A stretch of 64,000 bases of DNA from Halomicrobium urmianum. Lineage in GTDB: Archaea > Halobacteriota > Halobacteria > Halobacteriales > Haloarculaceae. The stretch is from NCBI RefSeq assembly GCF_020217425.1, contig NZ_CP084090.1, positions 372,001 through 436,000 on the forward strand, read 5' to 3'. The notes under the pieces were generated by a model that worked only from the letters and a program-made list of their open reading frames with translations, had not been told where the DNA came from and did not search any database. Positions 43,700 to 51,366 of this stretch are shown here, one piece after another; position 1 is the first letter of the stretch, and each line of letters begins with the position of its first letter. The translations under genes and the position numbers were made by a program.

Positions 43700-44938
43700 T
43701 CAGGTCGCGTCCGGATCTGCACCCGAGACCACGTCGGCGTCGGTCGGCCCCTGCCCGTCGAACTCGGCGACGAACGCGTCGAGTTGCTCGGGGTCGTCGG
43801 CGCCCGGTAGCGCCCGCTCGGCCGTCCCGCAGTCGGCGTCGACGCCCAGCCGGTCGCAGATCAGGTCCGCCGTCGACTCGGCCATCAGCCGGTAGGTCGT
43901 CAGCTTCCCGCCGACGACGCTGACGCAGTTCCCGACGCCGTCGTCGGCGTGGTCCAGCCGGAAGAACCCCCGCGAGATGCCGCGGCCGCCGCGCTCGTCC
44001 TCGTCGGGCGCGTACAGCGGCCGGACGCCCCACCAGGTCCGGCGGACCGGGGCGTCGGCCGCCGGCGGGAACATCGCCGCGCACTCCTCGACGGTCGTCT
44101 CGACCTCCCAGTCCGCCCGCTCGTAGTCGTCCGGATCGGAGACCGGGACGCTCGTGGTGCCGAGGACGGCCTCGGTCTCGTGGGGCACGACGATGTCGCC
44201 GTCGTCCGGCGCCCGGCAGCGGTTGAGCACCGGACCGAGGCCGTCGTACTCGACCGACACCATCACGCCGCGGGTCGGTCGCATCTCGACGTCGAGGCCC
44301 GCCATCTCGGCCACCCGGCCGGCCCACGCGCCCGCGGCGTTGACGACGTACTCCGGTTCGACGACGTCGTCGACCGCCCCGCCGAGGCGGGCCTCGGCGA
44401 CCCGCCCGTCCTCGACGGTCAGGTCCGAAAGCGGCGCGTGGGGGTGGACGTCGGCCCCCTGCTCCCTCGCGTCGGCGGCGTTGGCCGCCACCAGCCGCGA
44501 TGGGTAGATCACCGCGTCGGGCACCCGCAGCGCGCGCTCGACGGCGGCGGCGAGGTCCGGAACCGCCTCGCGGGCCTCGTCGCCGTCGAGGGTCTCGACG
44601 TCCATCCCCACGTCCTCGCAGGCCGCGCGCTTGGCCTCGAAGTACGCCGGATCGTCCGATTCTAACTGGACGAACAGCCCGCCCGTCTCCCGGATCGCCG
44701 CGCCGGCGATCCGCCGGAGGATCCGGTTCTCACCGAGGCAGTCGTTCGCGTCTTCGGGCTCGTCCGGTACGTACCGCGCCCCGCTGTGGAGCAGCCCGTG
44801 CGAGCGCCCGGAGGTCCCGCTGCTCAGGCCGTCGCGGTCCACGAGCGTCACGTCCAGACCACGCAGCGCCAGGTCCCGGGCCACGCCTGCGCCCGTCGCC
44901 CCGCCGCCGACCACGAGTACATCTGTGGAGAGAGTCAC
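43700..44938 (-). CDS. FAD-dependent glycerol-3-phosphate dehydrogenase-like oxidoreductase (GlpA-like, 412 aa)
   Basis: The dinucleotide-binding start TDVLVVGGGATGAGVARDLA, GTSGRSHGLLHSGARYV, EYVVNAAGAWAGRVAEMAGL and SVVGGKLTTYRLMAE are the family motifs of GlpA/GlpD flavoproteins. Haloarchaeal GlpA proteins of the GlpABC complex are usually about 550-580 residues with a C-terminal Fe-S/BFD-like part, which is missing here, and no glpB, glpC or glycerol kinase gene is nearby. It is therefore a short, stand-alone paralogue; the substrate may be glycerol-3-phosphate or another hydroxy acid. Confidence 0.82.
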   Translation of the reverse strand: MTLSTDVLVVGGGATGAGVARDLALRGLDVTLVDRDGLSSGTSGRSHGLLHSGARYVPDEPEDANDCLGENRILRRIAGAAIRETGGLFVQLESDDPAYFEAKRAACEDVGMDVETLDGDEAREAVPDLAAAVERALRVPDAVIYPSRLVAANAADAREQGADVHPHAPLSDLTVEDGRVAEARLGGAVDDVVEPEYVVNAAGAWAGRVAEMAGLDVEMRPTRGVMVSVEYDGLGPVLNRCRAPDDGDIVVPHETEAVLGTTSVPVSDPDDYERADWEVETTVEECAAMFPPAADAPVRRTWWGVRPLYAPDEDERGGRGISRGFFRLDHADDGVGNCVSVVGGKLTTYRLMAESTADLICDRLGVDADCGTAERALPGADDPEQLDAFVAEFDGQGPTDADVVSGADPDAT

Positions 44939-45015
44939 GTCGTGCGCTTGGGGTGCCGGAGGGGTACACCTGACGCTCGGAGTGGAGGATGCTGTCGCTC
45001 CGGACAGTTAGCGGC

Positions 45016-45182
45016 GTAAAGAACCAGAAAGCCCCGGCCGGCTACGGTCGGGGGCTTCGCTGCGCGCGCTCCCGGCGGTAGCGTGCTTGCGTCAGCCGCC
45101 TTCCCGTAGCCAGCCGCCCCTTTCAGTCCCGCCCAGCGTTGATTGGCTAACCGGCTACGGGCGGGACTTTCTGGTTCTTCAC
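45016..45182. repeat. 167-bp element with 20-bp terminal inverted repeats (MITE candidate)
   Basis: The left end is GTAAAGAACCAGAAAGCCCC and the right end, read on the minus strand, is GTGAAGAACCAGAAAGTCCC: 18 of 20 bases match. Inside, CGGCTACGG or its complement occurs near each end. No coding capacity. Structure fits a miniature inverted-repeat element, though only one copy is present in this window. It lies in the 313-base gap between the GlpA-like and mvaD genes. Confidence 0.55.
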
Positions 45183-45251
45183 AGGGATTCCAGATCCAGT
45201 TACTGCTGGGCGGTTCGCAACTGCAAAGTGCAGGGACCGGAAGGGTGGACT

Positions 45252-46226
45252 ATGAAAGCGACCGCGAAGGCACACCCGATCCAGGGGCTGGTGAAGTACC
45301 ACGGGATGCGCGACGAGGAGCTTCGGCTCCCGTACCACGACAGCATCAGCGTCTGCACGGCGCCGAGCCACACGCGGACCACCGCGGCGTTCGACCCCTC
45401 GCTGGAGGAGGACGTCTACGAGATCGACGGCGAGGCCGTCGAGGGGCGCGGGGCCGAGCGGATCCGGGCGGTAGTCGACCACGTCCGGGAGCTGGCCGGC
45501 GTCGACCACCGCGTCCGGTTCGTCTCGGAGAACTCCTTCCGGACGAACATCGGCTTCGGGTCCTCGTCGTCGGGGTTCGCCGCGGCGGCGATGGCCCTGG
45601 TCGAGGCCGCCGGGCTGGACATGACGCGGCCGGAGATCTCGACCGTCGCCCGCCGGGGCTCGTCCTCGGCGGCGCGGGCGGTGACGGGCGCGTTCTCGCA
45701 CCTCCGGACCGGCCTCAACGACGAGGACTGTCGCTCGGAGCGCATCGAAACGGGCCTGGAGGACGACCTCCGCGTCGTCGCCGGGATGGTGCCGTCCTAC
45801 AAGGAGACGGAAGCGGCCCACGAGGAGGCGGCCGAGAGCCACATGTTCGAGTCGCGGATGGCCCACATCCACGGCCAGATCGCGGAGATGCGCGACGCGC
45901 TCCGGGCGGGCGACTTCGAGCGGACCTTCGAACTGGCCGAGCACGACTCGCTGTCGCTGGCGGCGACGACGATGACCGGCCCGGCGGGCTGGGTGTACTG
46001 GCAGCCCCAGACGATCGAGATTTTCAACGCCGTCCGCGAGCTCCGTACCGAGGAAGACGTCCCGGTGTACTTCTCCGTCGACACGGGCGCCAGCGTCTAC
46101 GTCAACACCACCGCCGACCACGTCGACCGCGTCGAGGAGGTCGTCGCGGACTGCGGCGTCGAGACGCGCCGCTGGGAGGTCGGCGGCCCCGCGCGGGTCC
46201 TCGACGAGGACGCGGCGCTGTTCTAG
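45252..46226 (+). CDS. mvaD: Phosphomevalonate decarboxylase / diphosphomevalonate decarboxylase family (MvaD, 324 aa)
   Basis: GHMP-kinase-fold enzyme of isoprenoid-lipid synthesis. Motifs: MKATAKAHPIQGLVKYHGMR at the start, the phosphate loop NIGFGSSSSGFAAAAMALVE, RRGSSSAARAVTGAFSHLRT, and the catalytic Asp in PVYFSVDTGASVYVN. In Haloferax volcanii the homologue was shown to act on phosphomevalonate instead of the diphosphate, giving isopentenyl phosphate in the archaeal mevalonate pathway; the same is likely here but cannot be read from sequence alone. ATG 45252 is 25 codons or more downstream of other possible starts and fits the family N-terminus. Confidence 0.9.
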   Translation: MKATAKAHPIQGLVKYHGMRDEELRLPYHDSISVCTAPSHTRTTAAFDPSLEEDVYEIDGEAVEGRGAERIRAVVDHVRELAGVDHRVRFVSENSFRTNIGFGSSSSGFAAAAMALVEAAGLDMTRPEISTVARRGSSSAARAVTGAFSHLRTGLNDEDCRSERIETGLEDDLRVVAGMVPSYKETEAAHEEAAESHMFESRMAHIHGQIAEMRDALRAGDFERTFELAEHDSLSLAATTMTGPAGWVYWQPQTIEIFNAVRELRTEEDVPVYFSVDTGASVYVNTTADHVDRVEEVVADCGVETRRWEVGGPARVLDEDAALF

Positions 46227-46289
46227 GAACGGCCTAGGGACGCGGATAGGCGAAGAGTACATTTCCGTGCGGGCCCATCTTCGACAGTA

Positions 46290-46514
46290 GTGCGGTCCGT
46301 ACCGATGGTCCTGGTCGGGCTCGCCCTGACAGCCGGGGGCGCCGTCGCCGCAGTGTCGGGCTTCTTCTATCAGTTGCGCGAGTGTTCGGTCCTGCTGGGC
46401 CCGAACGGCGGCTGTCCGGAACCGTCGATCGTCTCGGCCCTGGCGCTCCTGCTGCTCGCGGTCGGAATCCCGCTGATCGGCATCGGCCTCCGGACCGTCT
46501 TCCTGTACCGGTGA
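46290..46514 (+). CDS. Small two-span membrane protein (74 aa)
   Basis: GTG start, two hydrophobic segments (about residues 5-25 and 47-70) joined by a loop with two cysteines (RECSVLLGPNGGCPEP). Length and composition are unlike random frames in this GC-rich DNA. The Cys pair faces the same side in the loop and could form a disulphide outside the cell. No family recognised. Confidence 0.65.
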   Translation: MRSVPMVLVGLALTAGGAVAAVSGFFYQLRECSVLLGPNGGCPEPSIVSALALLLLAVGIPLIGIGLRTVFLYR

Positions 46515-46544
46515 CCGGTCGGGCCGGGCGGAGAAAGCGTCGCC

Positions 46545-47660
46545 CTACTCGTCCTCGTCGCCGACGGCCGCGCCGAGGGCGACCTCGGGGTCGATCCAGA
46601 CGACGAACTCGTCGTCGTCCTCGCGGTCGACGACGCCCTCGACGTAGTCGGTCTCGACCGGCGGGTCGTTGACCTGCGAGGGCGTCACGGGCACGACCTG
46701 CCGGACCTCGTCGACGAGCCAGCCCAGCGCCCCCTGGTCGTCGAAGGCGTCCGGGTCGAAGACGACGATCAGTTCCGGCGAGCCGTCGGCCTCGATGTCC
46801 AGGAGCTCCTTCGGATCCAGAATCGTCGTGATCTGGCCGCGCAGGTCGACCACGCCGGTGACGCAGTCCCGGGTGTTCGGGACCCGCGTCACGGACTCGC
46901 GCTCGACGATCTCCTCGACGCCGTCGATGTCGATGCAGTAGCGCTCGCCGCCGAGAGCGAACTCCAGTACGCGGGTCGAGTCCGCCCGGCCGGCGGCCTC
47001 GGCGCCCGCGGTCGCACGCGCGCCGCCGCGGCCGGCGTCGGTCGGGTCCCCGGCGTCGTCGTCCGCAGCTCCCGTCTCGGCCGCCGCGACTGCCTCCTCG
47101 ACGGCATCGGCTGCCTCGTCGGCCTCCGGCAGGTCGATCGAACCGACGTCCGCGGCGGCCGCAGCGACGGCCTCGTCCGCGTCGTCGGACCGCGGTTCCG
47201 CCGCGACACCGGAATCGTCCGAGCCGCCGCCGGCGACCTGCGTCGCTGACTGCGCCGCCCGCCGGGCGGCCGCGACGGCTTCGTCGCCCGGTTCATCGCC
47301 GGTCACGGTGGTATCGTCCTCGCTCATCGCGTCGCCCTCGTCGACCGCTTCGGTCTCGTCGTCCGCCGTCACACGCTCCGCATCCTCGTTCCCACCGACC
47401 GCGGCCCCGTCCGCGTCGGCCGTGACCTCGTTCCCACCGTCCGGAGCCTCGTGCGCGTCGGCCGCGGCCCCCTGTCCGCCGTCGGCCACGCTCCCGTCCC
47501 CGTCTGCGGGGGCGGCCGACTCGTCGGGCACCGTGTCGTCGGGCTCGTCCCGCGGCGACTCGTCGTCGGCCCCGTCGGCCGCCTCGGACTCGTCGGCGCG
47601 TTGGCCCTCGCGCATCCGCCGGATCCGGCGGGCCCGATCCATGCGTTCGTCGTCGCTCAT
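46545..47660 (-). CDS. cheW: CheW-domain protein with a long disordered N-terminal region (371 aa)
   Basis: The last 140 residues form a CheW domain: LEFALGGERYCIDIDGVEEI, VTRVPNTRDCVTGVVDLRGQ, and VDEVRQVVPVTPSQVNDPPV. CheW links chemoreceptors to the kinase CheA. The first 230 residues are a low-complexity Asp/Glu/Ala/Gly stretch, beginning MSDDERMDRARRIRRMREGQ with a basic patch. Ordinary CheW is about 140-170 residues, so this is a more than twofold extension. The ATG overlaps the stop of the upstream ParA gene by four bases. Confidence 0.9.
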   Translation of the reverse strand: MSDDERMDRARRIRRMREGQRADESEAADGADDESPRDEPDDTVPDESAAPADGDGSVADGGQGAAADAHEAPDGGNEVTADADGAAVGGNEDAERVTADDETEAVDEGDAMSEDDTTVTGDEPGDEAVAAARRAAQSATQVAGGGSDDSGVAAEPRSDDADEAVAAAAADVGSIDLPEADEAADAVEEAVAAAETGAADDDAGDPTDAGRGGARATAGAEAAGRADSTRVLEFALGGERYCIDIDGVEEIVERESVTRVPNTRDCVTGVVDLRGQITTILDPKELLDIEADGSPELIVVFDPDAFDDQGALGWLVDEVRQVVPVTPSQVNDPPVETDYVEGVVDREDDDEFVVWIDPEVALGAAVGDEDE

Positions 47661-48553
47661 GCCGGCACCTCCGCTGCGCCGAGACGCTCGTCGATCTCGT
47701 CCGCGATGCCGAGGAAGACCCGCTCCATGTCGACCGAGTCCCCGTACTCGAACAGCGACACGCCCTCCGAGAAGGCGCGCTGGAGGGCGACGCGCTTGCG
47801 GACCTGCCAGACCGGGTAGTCCGCGAACACCTCCTCGAGCCACCGAAGCATGGTCCGGTCCTCGTTGGTCTTCTCGACGCGGTTGGCGACCACGCCCAGC
47901 GTCCGGACGGAGATGTCGGTCTGCCCTTCGAGCGCCGCTATCTGGTCGATCAGCAGTTCGACGGCCCGTTCGGAGGTCGCCTCGGTCAGCGCCGGCACGA
48001 GGACGTTCCGGGCGGCGTAGATGCCCGTGTCCGTGAGCTTGCCGTAGAACGGCGGTGAGTCGACGACGACGTAGTCGTAGTCGTCGTCGACGACCGCCAG
48101 CACCTCGTCGAGCGCGCCCAGCGCGTGGCCGTCGGTCACCGCGTCCGGCGTGACGTTCATCGCCAGCTCGGCCAGCGCGTCGGGGTCGACGCCGAACTCC
48201 GGGGCCCGTGCCGTCAGTTCCGCGATAGTCAGCTCGTGTTCGGCCTGGAGCATGTCGATGTTGCTCGGGACGACGTCCATCTCCGGGTGGGAGACGATCA
48301 GGTCCTCGACCACCGACCGCCCCTCGGGGTCGGTCAGGGCGTCGAACAGCGTCGGCGGGCCGGCGTCGTAGGCGTCGACGAGGCCCAGTCCCTCCGTGGC
48401 GTTGCCCTGCGGGTCGAGGTCGACGAACAGGACGTCGTGGCCGCGCTCGTTGAGCGCGCCGGCGACGTTGACCGCGACCGTCGTCTTCCCCGTCCCGCCC
48501 TTCGCGTTCGTCACGCACAGGCGCGCCGGTCCGGACCCTGGTTGGCTGCTCAT
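47657..48553 (-). CDS. ParA/Soj family ATPase coupled to CheW (298 aa)
   Basis: ParA-type ATPase with the deviant Walker A KGGTGKTTVAVNVAGALN, the Walker A' region VLFVDLDPQGNATEGL and Walker B DYDYVVVDSPPFYGKL. In bacteria such ATPases form gradients that place plasmids, chromosomes or, in the ParC/ParP systems, chemotaxis arrays. Here the gene is translationally coupled to the CheW-domain gene and there is no ParB partner or centromere-like repeat, so positioning of a chemosensory array is the likelier job. A TATA box (GTATTTTTATAC on the minus strand) lies about 33-44 bases upstream. Confidence 0.88.
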   Translation of the reverse strand: MSSQPGSGPARLCVTNAKGGTGKTTVAVNVAGALNERGHDVLFVDLDPQGNATEGLGLVDAYDAGPPTLFDALTDPEGRSVVEDLIVSHPEMDVVPSNIDMLQAEHELTIAELTARAPEFGVDPDALAELAMNVTPDAVTDGHALGALDEVLAVVDDDYDYVVVDSPPFYGKLTDTGIYAARNVLVPALTEATSERAVELLIDQIAALEGQTDISVRTLGVVANRVEKTNEDRTMLRWLEEVFADYPVWQVRKRVALQRAFSEGVSLFEYGDSVDMERVFLGIADEIDERLGAAEVPA

Positions 48554-48585
48554 CGTCGGGCTGAACGGGAGTCGAGGCTACCCGA

Positions 48586-48597
48586 GTATAAAAATAC
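48586..48597 (-). promoter_or_regulatory. Promoter of the parA-cheW operon
   Basis: Minus strand GTATTTTTATAC, a self-complementary AT-rich box 33-44 bases before the ATG at 48553, the only such block between the two divergent genes' near ends. Confidence 0.5.
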
Positions 48598-48724
48598 GCC
48601 CCCGATTATCAACGCTGCAAGTCGGCTCGGTGCGCGGCGAGTCCGTTCCGCCGCGCTACGGTCGCGTCTCCGGTCCACACACCCCAGTTATCATCGTTTA
48701 CTCCAACATACCGGATCGGCTACA

Positions 48725-48735
48725 ATCTTTATCAC
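48725..48735 (+). promoter_or_regulatory. Promoter of the FlaD/E-domain gene
   Basis: ATCTTTATCAC lies 23-33 bases before the ATG at 48758, TATA spacing for a leaderless transcript. Confidence 0.45.
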
Positions 48736-48757
48736 GTAGTAACCAGTAGGTGGCCGC

Positions 48758-49231
48758 ATGACCATCAACCCGCGCGATTACGACCTCGACGAGCTGCGGA
48801 AGATGGCCCGGCGGCCGGAAGACGGCCTCGACGAGGACCGCGACCCGGCAGAGATTACCGTGGAGACCGACGAGGACGTACTGGCCGGCGAGTCGTTCCG
48901 GTCCGGGCTGCACCGCGAGCTGTTGCCGTTCCTCGACGACGACCTGGAGAAGCCGTACCTGTCGTCGCTGCCCGAGACGTACGCCGCCGAGTTCGTCGTC
49001 TTCGAGTGGCTTGAGTTCCTGCTGATGCACTCCGGCCACCGGGGCGCCGAGGGGGCGCTGGCCTACTACGAGCGCGTCGACTGGATCACCGAGGACGTCC
49101 GGGACGCGCTCTCGGAGTACCTTCGGGGCATCGACGACGCCGGCGCGGGCGCCGGCGACGGCTCGGAACTCGACGTCGACGACCACATGCTGAGTCTCGT
49201 CTACGTCGCGAAGCTCAACTCGATGGCGTGA
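48758..49231 (+). CDS. Archaellum-associated FlaD/FlaE (ArlD/ArlE) domain protein (157 aa)
   Basis: The central part KPYLSSLPETYAAEFVVFEW, then LEFLLMHSGHRGAEGALAYY and ERVDWITEDVRDALSEYLRG, is the FlaD/E domain found in the cytosolic parts of the archaellum, which in haloarchaea help couple the motor to the chemotaxis system. The N-terminus is an acidic segment starting MTINPRDYDLDELRKMARRP and the C-terminus ends DDHMLSLVYVAKLNSMA. No other archaellum genes are present in the window; its divergence from the parA-cheW operon supports a motility link. Confidence 0.82.
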   Translation: MTINPRDYDLDELRKMARRPEDGLDEDRDPAEITVETDEDVLAGESFRSGLHRELLPFLDDDLEKPYLSSLPETYAAEFVVFEWLEFLLMHSGHRGAEGALAYYERVDWITEDVRDALSEYLRGIDDAGAGAGDGSELDVDDHMLSLVYVAKLNSMA

Positions 49232-49337
49232 GTCGGTCGACTGTCAATTCTCATTATCTGAACTGATCCGGCCGGCACCACGGTAACGACCGGACTGTGC
49301 TGGCCTCCAATTATCACGAACGGAATTTTTGTCCGCA

Positions 49338-49347
49338 ACTATATACC
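49338..49347 (+). promoter_or_regulatory. Promoter of the actin-homologue gene
   Basis: ACTATATACC, a clear TATA box 25-34 bases before the ATG at 49372; downstream GGAGGAAAG may also act as a ribosome binding site. Confidence 0.6.
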
Positions 49348-49371
49348 GGAGGAAAGAATACAGGGCTCCGT

Positions 49372-50460
49372 ATGAGCGACGACGCAGACGATGCCGAACC
49401 GACCGCCGCCGCCGAGGAAAACGGGGGGACGGGCACCACCGTCCCCATCGGCGTGAAGCTCGGGAGCACGCGCACCGTCGTCTCGCTGCCGGGCGAACGG
49501 GGCGCCGACGACCAGATCATCCGCACGCTGACCTGTCTCGCCACCTACGAGGACGCCCTGACCGGCGAAGAGAAGGTCCTCTACGGCGAAGAGGCCGCAA
49601 CCGAGTATCCCGACCGCGTGCAGTTCATGCTCCGCTCCGGGCTCCCCGAGGACGCCGACCGGGCGGACCTGACCCGGACGTTCTTCGAGGCGCTCATCGA
49701 GGAGAACGACCTCCCGGCCAACAGCGCCGTCGTCTACGCCATCCCCACCATCGACAACCCCGAGGGCCTCGACAACCTCCGCTCGGTCATCGAGAACAGC
49801 TCCATCGGCATGCGTCTGGTCGAGAGCTACCCCGAATCGCTCTGCGGTGCCATCCCCGCCTTCGGCGACGACCTGCAGGCCATCGACGAGATCTTCCTCG
49901 CGATCAACATGGGCTCGACGAACCTGGAGGCCTCCGCCTACCGTCGCGGCGAGCAGTTGGCCCCCTTCACGACCGGCGCGGTCACCGGCAACGAGGTCGA
50001 CCGGATGATCGCCAACTACGTCGAAGAGGAGACCCAGGGCCGGGTCAACATCGACACCCAGACCGCCCGCGAGTACAAGGAGGAGCACGCCGACTTCGTC
50101 GACTTCGAGCCGTTCACGGACGTCATTCAGCAGCCCGGCGGCGGTTCCCACGAGTTCACCATCGAGCGCTCGGTCATGGACGCGCTCGACGAGTACGTCG
50201 ACGACGCCGTCGAGGAGATCGCGAACACCTTCCTCCCCGAGCTGGCCAACGACTACATGAAGGTCTACCAGCTCGCCCTCGAGCGGCCGATCGTCGTCAC
50301 CGGCGGAATGGCCTGCATCCCCGGCATCACCTCGGAGTTCGAGCGGCGGCTCGGTGAGGAACTGGACCGCGACGTCGAGGTCATCGCCGCGGACCGCCCC
50401 GACCTCGCCCCGACGATCGGTGCCCAGCGGATCGCCCGGCGGCTCGCTGCGAACGACTGA
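49372..50460 (+). CDS. Actin/MreB-like protein, salactin/volactin type (362 aa)
   Basis: After an acidic 25-residue leader, PIGVKLGSTRTVVSLPG occupies the first phosphate-binding position of the actin fold, LAINMGSTNLEASAYRRG the second, and RPIVVTGGMACIPGITSEFE the adenosine motif near the C-terminus. The order and spacing are those of actin/MreB/Hsp70 ATPases. Haloarchaeal actins described as salactin and volactin form dynamic filaments affecting cell growth and shape; the overall layout matches these, but I cannot say which one. Transcribed from its own strong TATA box, just after the FlaD/E gene. Confidence 0.82.
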   Translation: MSDDADDAEPTAAAEENGGTGTTVPIGVKLGSTRTVVSLPGERGADDQIIRTLTCLATYEDALTGEEKVLYGEEAATEYPDRVQFMLRSGLPEDADRADLTRTFFEALIEENDLPANSAVVYAIPTIDNPEGLDNLRSVIENSSIGMRLVESYPESLCGAIPAFGDDLQAIDEIFLAINMGSTNLEASAYRRGEQLAPFTTGAVTGNEVDRMIANYVEEETQGRVNIDTQTAREYKEEHADFVDFEPFTDVIQQPGGGSHEFTIERSVMDALDEYVDDAVEEIANTFLPELANDYMKVYQLALERPIVVTGGMACIPGITSEFERRLGEELDRDVEVIAADRPDLAPTIGAQRIARRLAAND

Positions 50461-50529
50461 TACGGACTGTCGGAGCCGTTTTTCGGTACGATCCCCGACT
50501 ACGGACGGTCGTATCGGTACCGAACTATT

Positions 50530-50890
50530 GTGAAGTACCTCGGGGACAAGCCCCGAGGCTTCACCGTTTTGTCCATGTCGTCCAGAAATGGACGGATGGA
50601 CGCAGGCGAATTTAATTCCCCTCGACCTCCCCCGAGTAGGGTCGGCTGGAATTAACACCCGAACACCTCGCTGGTGTCCGTGAGGGTTGGTCGCTCCACC
50701 ACGACCCGACAACTCCCGTCTCACGCCCAATGGACGGTTTTGAGAGGAGTCGCATTTCCAAACCTCTGAACGACCGCTTCACAGTAAGGTCTTTAATGTC
50801 TGCCACGGTCGTTAAACCACAGTACGAGGCATGGTAAATTAAATCCTTTGACGGGCTTCACCCTCGGGGTCAAGCCCCGAGGCACTCGCC
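50530..50890 (-). mobile_element. Decayed IS200/IS605-family, IS1341-type element (internally deleted)
   Basis: Both ends carry the same subterminal hairpin, CCTCGGGG-nCAAG-CCCCGAGG, at 50538-50558 and 50862-50882, as in IS605-type elements that transpose as single strands and have no terminal inverted repeats. The inside is only about 300 bases and retains a short relic frame on the minus strand. The right end (left on the map) includes the palindrome TTGTCCATGTCGTCCAGAAATGGACG region at 50570-50597. The element is far too short for a functional TnpB and has no TnpA. Confidence 0.7.
50612..50806 (-). pseudogene. Relic of a TnpB (IS1341-type transposase) gene
   Basis: The 64-residue frame starts at GTG (ADIKDLTVKRSFRGLEMRLL) and ends GVNSSRPYSGEVEGN. 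The basic, non-acidic composition is unlike host genes. The C-terminal piece (SWWSDQPSRTPARCSGVNSS) resembles, from memory, C-termini of haloarchaeal IS1341-type TnpB proteins, implying that nearly the whole RuvC-containing body has been deleted. In intact elements the noncoding guide RNA (omega/sot RNA) overlaps this end of the gene. Confidence 0.55.
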
Positions 50891-50898
50891 CTGCTCCG

Positions 50899-50981
50899 CC
50901 TGTAGAAATTGAACGCACTGACACACTCGAAGGGCACCCGTGATGCTCTTCGATGTGTGAATAGTTTCAATTTCCACTATA
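50899..50981. repeat. 83-bp near-palindromic element, copy 2
   Basis: Reverse-orientation copy of the repeat at 34937-35020. It begins GTAGAAATTGAACGCACTGA after three bases and ends AGTTTCAATTTCCACTATA; most differences from copy 1 are compensated or lie in the loop. It directly follows the decayed IS element, with 16 bases between them. Confidence 0.75.
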
Positions 50982-51135
50982 CGACAGTCCCGCGAGCGGA
51001 CCGATCGCGACGCCGATTCTCACCTGCGTTCGACGCCGCAGTCCGATCACCGGCAGGTTCGTGTAGTCGCGGTGCGGTCGGACGCGCGACGGCGGCCGAA
51101 AACCTTAATCACTTCATACAATATAATCAGTTTTA
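50982..51135. other. Intergenic remainder and promoter of the small zinc-finger gene
   Basis: GC-rich sequence without recognisable genes until CCTTAATCACTTCATACAAT and ATAATCAGTTTTA (51104-51135), an AT-rich block that immediately precedes the ATG at 51136 and should contain its TATA box. Confidence 0.4.
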
Positions 51136-51276
51136 ATGCCCGAGTGTCCACGGTGCGGCGAGCGGATGAGCTACAACGACCGAACGACGAAGCTGGTCGA
51201 GTACGTCTGTCCGCGCTGTCACGAGAAGCGCATCGACTGGACTGACCGGGCGCGACGGCCGTCCGGTTCCGCCTGA
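51136..51276 (+). CDS. Small CPxCG-type zinc finger protein (46 aa)
   Basis: The sequence reads MPECPRCGERMSYNDRTTKL, then a second knuckle VEYVCPRCHEKRIDW, and a basic tail. The four cysteines (CPRCG and CPRCH) form a compact zinc site. Haloarchaea contain many such micro zinc-finger proteins, several of which affect biofilm formation and motility in Haloferax, but their molecular roles are mostly unknown. Below common length cutoffs, so easily missed. Confidence 0.8.
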   Translation: MPECPRCGERMSYNDRTTKLVEYVCPRCHEKRIDWTDRARRPSGSA

Positions 51277-51366
51277 CCGGGGCGAGCGAGGCGGCCCGAA
51301 CGGCAGACGACGCCGCCTCGCGCCGGACAACGAGTCCTTTTTGCGTCCGCCGCGGCTTGCTGTGAC

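Noticed and set aside
50909-51136. 75-residue open frame near the second palindromic element
   Set aside because: It is made from the palindrome arm and ends at the start of the small zinc-finger gene; no acidic bias or motif.
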